A stretch of DNA of 10,587 bases from CAZQKE01 sp964593865. Lineage in GTDB: Bacteria > Chloroflexota > Anaerolineae > JAAYZQ01. A program made the translations under genes and the position numbers. The stretch lies in NCBI GenBank assembly GCA_964593865.1, contig CAZQKE010000091.1:1-10587 (forward strand). Reading direction: 5' to 3'. The notes beneath the pieces were generated by a model. It was given only the letters and a program-made list of their open reading frames with translations, had not been told where the DNA came from and did no database searches. Shown here in pieces: positions 7,785 to 10,587 of this stretch (positions are counted from its first letter, which is position 1; every line of letters starts with the position of its first letter).

Positions 7785-8306
7785 TCACAAAATCTCCAGG
7801 CAGCGGTCCAGCCAGCGGATGACGGCTTCCAGCTGGCCCCGGCGGAATTCAAGGACACAGCGACGGTAGGCGTCGTCGCTTTCGGCGGCCAGCCGGGCGA
7901 ACCGCCCGATCTGCGCCCGGCAAACCTCTTGCTGGCGGGCGACCAGTTGCTCCAACCCCTCCAGCCCCAGGTGCCGGAAGAAGTAGAGGCGGGCCAAGAA
8001 CTCAACACGGATGCGGCGCAGGTAGGGCGTCGGTCGGCGGACCCATTCCAGGAAGACGGCCCGCCCTTCGTCGGTCAGGCGGTAGACCTTGCGGGCCGGG
8101 CGGTCGGGCTGGGGTTCTACCTGGACGGTGACCAGCCCTGCTTCTTCTAGCTGCTTGAGTTGGGCGTAGAGTTGGCTCAGGCCGATCTGCCACACGCCGC
8201 CCAGGTCGCTTTCAAAGTGGCGGTATAGCTCGTAGCCGTGGCGGGGCCGGTCCATCAACAAGCCCAACAGCAACGGCTGGGGCGATGGGTTGTCCTCTCG
8301 CGGCAT
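7785..8306 (-). CDS. PadR-family transcriptional regulator
   Basis: The protein has 173 residues. The N-terminal winged helix-turn-helix (about residues 10-85) has the family pattern LLLGLL ... HGYELYRHF ... SQLYAQLKQLEEAGLV, with the wing KVYRLTDEGRAVF. The rest (about 88-173) is helical, rich in Arg/Leu/Glu, and fits the PadR C-terminal dimerisation domain. Such proteins are usually repressors released by a small ligand. The ATG at 8306 is chosen because TGAGGAAAGGGACC immediately precedes it and the family alignment starts there. An in-frame ATG at 8336 would add ten residues but lies in the operator and has no ribosome site. It is the first gene of the operon with the importer genes, downstream of a consensus promoter and palindrome, so autoregulation and control of the transporter are likely. 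The inducer is unknown. Confidence 0.93.
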   Translation of the reverse strand: MPREDNPSPQPLLLGLLMDRPRHGYELYRHFESDLGGVWQIGLSQLYAQLKQLEEAGLVTVQVEPQPDRPARKVYRLTDEGRAVFLEWVRRPTPYLRRIRVEFLARLYFFRHLGLEGLEQLVARQQEVCRAQIGRFARLAAESDDAYRRCVLEFRRGQLEAVIRWLDRCLEIL

Positions 8307-8320
8307 GGTCCCTTTCCTCA

Positions 8321-8345
8321 GAATCTGGATATTCACAATCTGAAT
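8321..8345. promoter_or_regulatory. Probable PadR operator at the operon start
   Basis: ATTCA-N5-TGAAT at 8331-8345 is a perfect inverted repeat lying at about +2 to +16 of the predicted transcript. A second GAAT (8321-8324) is opposed by ATTC (8331-8334), and a 10-bp direct repeat (8321-8330 and 8336-8345, two mismatches) is offset by 15 bp. The position just downstream of the start site suits a repressor site, and the adjacent regulator gene is the natural candidate. PadR sites described elsewhere are often ATGT/ACAT palindromes, so this would be a variant. Confidence 0.6.
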
Positions 8346-8353
8346 AGAGGCTT

Positions 8354-8381
8354 ATTATACCCCTTTTGGTTGGGTTGTCAA
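8354..8381 (-). promoter_or_regulatory. Consensus sigma-70-type promoter of the padR-importer operon
   Basis: Read on the minus strand, TTGACA (8381-8376) and TATAAT (8359-8354) are separated by 16 bp. Both hexamers match the bacterial housekeeping consensus exactly and stand in an AT-rich island of a GC-rich region. The start site is predicted near 8347, giving a leader of about 41 nt before the ATG at 8306. A promoter this strong needs repression, which agrees with the palindrome placed just downstream. Confidence 0.88.
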
Positions 8382-8454
8382 GAAGAACGGGCGGGGCGGT
8401 GAGTTGTGGACGATACGCCGGGGAAAGGTCGGTGCGTTCCTCCACAGGGGAGGG

Positions 8455-9867
8455 TCAATCATGTTGTGTCAGGAGGGCGTTGACCTGTTCGGCGGCTTGG
8501 TCCAGGGCGGCTTGGGGGGTGGCGTAGCCTTGCGTGACCGAAAGGATGGCGGTGTAGAGGATGCTCCGGACCTCAAATGCTTCCGGGATGGCCGGTTCTG
8601 GTTTTCCATAGGGGAGGATGTTCTCTATTTGGTTGCGGCGGAAGGGGTAAGCCGCCAGGGTGTCGGTCATCACCTCCAGGGCAGATGCACGCACCGGCAG
8701 CGTTTCCAGGGTGGCAGACCACCGGGCCGTTTGATCCCGCTCGGTGAACCAGCGGATGAAGAGCCAGGCGGCCTTTTCCCTTTTTGGTTCGCTTTGTACG
8801 ATGAAAAAGTTGGCTCCGTACAGGATGGTGGCCGGGTTGGTCGGATCGGCTTGCGGGATCATCACCTGGCGCCAGCGGAAGGGGGCCATGCCTTTGTGGA
8901 CGGCGGCTTTGTATTCTTCGGCATACAGGGCACTGTTGCCGGTGGAAGAGAAGGTAAAGGCCGCTTGCCCGTTGGCAAAGGCGGTGTAGTCGCCAAAGGC
9001 TTCCGCCGGTCGCCGGGCAAGCCCGGCGTCTATCAGTCGGCGCAAGAGGGCCAGGCTCTCGACGCCCGGCGGCTCGTTGAAGGTCGCCCGGCGGCCTGTT
9101 TCGTCCAGCATCCGCCCGCCCCGGCTGTTGATCCAGGCGTCGAAGGTGGTTACGCTCTCCAGGTAGGGATAGCAGGCGATGCCGGTCAGCGACCGTAGGT
9201 CAAAACAGGCCCGTTCAAATTCGTCCCAGGTGGCGGGAGGGTGATCCCAACCGGCTTGGGCCAGCAGGTCGTCGTTGACCCACAGGCCCACGGCATTTTG
9301 CACGAAGGGGAAGGACCAAAGGTACTGCCCCTGGCCGGGCAGTTTGCCCGTTGCCAAGAGGCCGGGGTAAATGTCGGCCTGTTCTGTTTCGGTCAGTCCG
9401 AGGTGGGGGTCGTTGAGGTAGCGGTCCAGAGGGGTGATGATCCCTGCTGCGGCGTATTGGGCGATCATGCCGGGGAAGGCGACGCCCAGCGTGGGCAGTT
9501 CGCCTTCCTCTCCGGCGGCGATCTGGTCCAGCATGGCGTAATGGAGGCCGCTGTAGCCCTCTTTGGGCACGATTTTGATGCTGATGGTGGGGTATTCGCT
9601 CTCAAAGGAACGGACCATTTCCCCCAGGAGAAGGCCCTGAGGCCGGTCCAACGCAAAGGGTTCCCAGAAGGTGATGTAGGTGATGGCGGGGTTGAGGGTG
9701 GCGGTCGGTTCGGTGATGGCGGTGGCGGCGGGTTCGTCGGTGGGCGTGGGGAGTTCTGTTGTCGGGGGGAGGAGGGTGCAGCCGCTCAGGAGGGCGGTCA
9801 TTGCCCCTAGCAGGCAGAGGAAGCTTACTGCACCCAACAGTTTATGCAGAGCAGCGTTTCCCTTCAT
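8455..9867 (-). CDS. Family 1 (sugar-type) ABC extracellular substrate-binding lipoprotein
   Basis: The protein has 470 residues. A lipoprotein signal peptide ends in LLSGC (Cys30), followed by a Thr/Pro/Glu-rich linker to about residue 55. The mature part starts ITYITFWEPF. The hinge-lobe block FPFVQNAVGLWVNDDLLAQAG, then PPATWDEFERA, and the later block KAAWLFIRWFTERDQTARW with LPVRASAL are hallmarks of solute-binding proteins for oligosaccharides and related ligands. It would bind its ligand outside the cell and hand it to MalFG-type permeases, which are absent from this window. The ATG at 9867 is chosen because GAGG lies 5 nt upstream and the signal peptide starts there; the frame stays open to 10083 only through repeat DNA. 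It is preceded by a repeat-rich leader and followed within 75 bp by the padR promoter region without a clear terminator. The ligand is unknown. Confidence 0.93.
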   Translation of the reverse strand: MKGNAALHKLLGAVSFLCLLGAMTALLSGCTLLPPTTELPTPTDEPAATAITEPTATLNPAITYITFWEPFALDRPQGLLLGEMVRSFESEYPTISIKIVPKEGYSGLHYAMLDQIAAGEEGELPTLGVAFPGMIAQYAAAGIITPLDRYLNDPHLGLTETEQADIYPGLLATGKLPGQGQYLWSFPFVQNAVGLWVNDDLLAQAGWDHPPATWDEFERACFDLRSLTGIACYPYLESVTTFDAWINSRGGRMLDETGRRATFNEPPGVESLALLRRLIDAGLARRPAEAFGDYTAFANGQAAFTFSSTGNSALYAEEYKAAVHKGMAPFRWRQVMIPQADPTNPATILYGANFFIVQSEPKREKAAWLFIRWFTERDQTARWSATLETLPVRASALEVMTDTLAAYPFRRNQIENILPYGKPEPAIPEAFEVRSILYTAILSVTQGYATPQAALDQAAEQVNALLTQHD

Positions 9868-9883
9868 GGGTTCCTCGAAAATA

Positions 9884-9994
9884 GCGGTTGAAACCGCCCC
9901 TGGCGGGCCGTTGGCCGACCGCCCGCCTGTGCGTGCGCGCCTGCCATGCAGGCGGACGCCCGGCCGCAGGCCCGAAAGGAGCGACTTGAGTCGC
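9884..9994. repeat. Cluster of four short palindromes upstream of the sugar-binding protein gene
   Basis: Four inverted repeats lie within 111 bp: GCGGTT/AACCGC (9884-9889, 9892-9897), GGCGGGC/GCCCGCC (9902-9908, 9921-9927), GCCTGC/GCAGGC (9939-9944, 9948-9953) and GCGACT/AGTCGC (9981-9986, 9989-9994). Read toward the gene, the last hairpin is followed by TATTTT and then the ribosome site. They look like dispersed palindromic repeats, and if transcribed they would form a highly structured 5' leader. No protein coding was recognised here. Confidence 0.6.
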
Positions 9995-10003
9995 CACTTC
10001 CTT

Positions 10004-10054
10004 GGGCCGTCCACGAATTGAGCGCGAATACACGAATGCACGAATGCGTCCGGC
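10004..10054. repeat. 51-bp direct repeat, copy 1
   Basis: It matches copy 2 (10168-10218) at 48 of 51 positions. The element starts GGGCCGT, ends GCGTCCGGC and contains an internal tandem of CACGAATG. On the minus strand this reads as repeated ATTCGTG units, a motif I associate with intergenic repeats of Chloroflexota and other environmental bacteria (from memory, not searched). Confidence 0.85.
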
Positions 10055-10070
10055 TCGGTGGCAATCGCGG

Positions 10071-10148
10071 TTGGAACCGCCAAGACGCTAAGAACGCGAA
10101 GGTCTTCTTTTCCTTTCCTTTGCGTCCTTTGCGCCTTTGCGGTTCAAA
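10071..10148. repeat. 78-bp imperfect palindrome (GCAAAGGCGCAAAGG-type repeat)
   Basis: Two 32-nt arms (10071-10102 and 10117-10148) are complementary at 26 of 32 positions and enclose a 14-nt T/C-rich loop. The right arm is built from CCTTTGCG units, each repeated about every 8-9 nt. The left arm carries matching CGCTAAGAACGCGAAGG wording. The element would form a long hairpin in either strand. It lies exactly between the two 51-bp direct repeats. Confidence 0.8.
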
Positions 10149-10167
10149 TCCCCGGAACCGCCAACGC

Positions 10168-10218
10168 GGGCCGTTCACGAATCGGGCGCGAATACACGAA
10201 TGCACGAATGCGTCCGGC
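10168..10218. repeat. 51-bp direct repeat, copy 2
   Basis: This is the second copy of the element at 10004-10054, in the same orientation, with three substitutions near its GGGCCGT end and the last 33 bp identical. Spacers of 16 and 19 bp separate the two copies from the palindrome between them. The roughly 90 bp between this copy and the terminator at 10309 show nothing recognisable. Confidence 0.85.
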
Positions 10219-10308
10219 CCCAGGTTCGGAGGAGGCGACTCGGCTCATACGGCGCGGTAGCCGGGATCTTCATCCTCGGTGGTGAGCCGGGGATCGTGGC
10301 GACCATTC

Positions 10309-10348
10309 AAAAACGGGTTGCAGGCTGTTCCCTGCAACCCGTTTTTTT
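10309..10348 (-). terminator. Strong intrinsic terminator after the partial binding-protein gene
   Basis: A perfect 16-bp stem (10309-10324 with 10331-10346, core CGGGTTGCAGG/CCTGCAACCCG) encloses a 6-nt loop. On the minus strand it is followed by TTTTTGAA, and it begins 18 nt after the stop codon at 10366. The plus-strand side carries seven T's, so it would work in both directions. It separates the upstream binding-protein gene from the next one, so the gene at 8455-9867 should have its own promoter. Confidence 0.92.
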
Positions 10349-10365
10349 GTCGGAGCGGGACGCCG

Positions 10366-10587
10366 CTAGGGGGTGTTTTCTTTCAGGCTCATGTTGGCGT
10401 CTTCTTCCAGCTTGGAAAGGGTTTCGTCAATGTCGGCCCCTTCCAAGATGGCGTTGTAGGCGTCGGTCATCAGGCGGCGGACCTCTTCGTAGCAGGCGCA
10501 CCACTGGGCTTCGTAGGTGCTGTAGGGGAGCAGTTCAAAGGCACTCTTGTAGATGGGGTGTTCTTCCATATAGTCGGCCATAGCCTC
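10366..10587 (-). CDS. C-terminal end of a second sugar-type ABC substrate-binding protein, 5' end outside window
   Basis: Seventy-three C-terminal codons are visible and the frame is open through the window edge (codons GAG GCT before the first ATG at 10581), so this is a partial gene and not a 71-residue protein. The pattern HPIYKSAFELLPYS ... YEEVRRLMTDAYNAILEG ... LSKLEEDANMSL is typical of the last helices of family 1 solute-binding proteins. The downstream protein (8455-9867) has a comparable ending (ILPYGK ... VRSILYTAILSV ... ALDQAAEQVNALL), so the two are probably distant paralogues. The ligand cannot be inferred. Confidence 0.75.
   Translation of the reverse strand, partial: EAMADYMEEHPIYKSAFELLPYSTYEAQWCACYEEVRRLMTDAYNAILEGADIDETLSKLEEDANMSLKENTP

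Noticed and set aside
8404..9198. + strand open frame (264 codons) opposite the sugar-binding protein gene
   Set aside because: It runs antisense to a protein with clear family signatures; the translation is Gly-rich and featureless.
9868..10083. N-terminal extension of the sugar-binding lipoprotein by 72 codons
   Set aside because: It reads through palindromes and the 51-bp repeat and would bury the signal peptide; the ATG at 9867 has a ribosome site.
10130..10170. tRNA-like 3' end (GGTTCAAATCC followed by CCGCCA)
   Set aside because: The supposed T-stem does not pair, and there is no matching acceptor, anticodon or D arm; it is part of the palindromic repeat.
10004..10218. Short CRISPR array
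   Set aside because: Only two long repeats with unequal internal content, a palindrome as the 'spacer', and no cas genes.

Overview
The window is GC-rich bacterial DNA, most probably from a Chloroflexota bacterium of the Anaerolineae/Ardenticatenia type. This assignment is inference. It rests on lipoproteins with Thr/Pro/Ala-rich linkers after the lipid cysteine, a CSLREA / choice-of-anchor-Q beta-helix protein, exported proteins ending in a 'YLPLI'-like peptide, and intergenic repeats of the 'ATTCGTG' and 'GCAAAGGCGCAAAGG' kinds. No rRNA, tRNA, transposase, integrase, phage or CRISPR feature was found.

Layout. Positions 1-2973 (+) hold the 3' part of a large multiheme c-type cytochrome: 13 CxxCH sites, then two Ig-like domains, an F5/8-type C (discoidin-like) domain and a Pro/Thr-rich tail. 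Positions 3138-4619 (+) encode an exported beta-helix protein with a fibronectin-like domain. Both proteins end in a similar short hydrophobic peptide with an LPL core. A strong hairpin terminator (4692-4730) lies in the convergent gap that follows.

Positions 4739-8306 (-) form one apparent operon, transcribed in the order PadR-family regulator, substrate-binding lipoprotein, FecCD-type permease, ATPase. It encodes a complete type II (BtuCD/FecBCD-like) importer for an iron-siderophore, heme, corrinoid or oxyanion substrate. Its promoter has perfect -35 and -10 hexamers, and an inverted repeat lies at the predicted transcription start, which suggests PadR autoregulation. A long inverted repeat sits between padR and the lipoprotein gene.

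Positions 8455-9867 (-) encode a family 1 (sugar-type) ABC substrate-binding lipoprotein. The window ends inside a second gene of the same broad type (10366 to beyond 10587, -), which is closed by a near-perfect 16-bp terminator. The roughly 500 bp between these two genes hold no gene. They contain a cluster of palindromes and a composite repeat: two 51-bp near-identical direct repeats flanking a 78-bp imperfect hairpin.

How the parts may fit together: the surface cytochrome suggests extracellular electron transfer or surface redox chemistry, which has a high iron/heme demand. The PadR-controlled importer next to it could supply that demand, but only adjacency supports this link. The two sugar-type binding proteins have no permease or ATPase inside the window.
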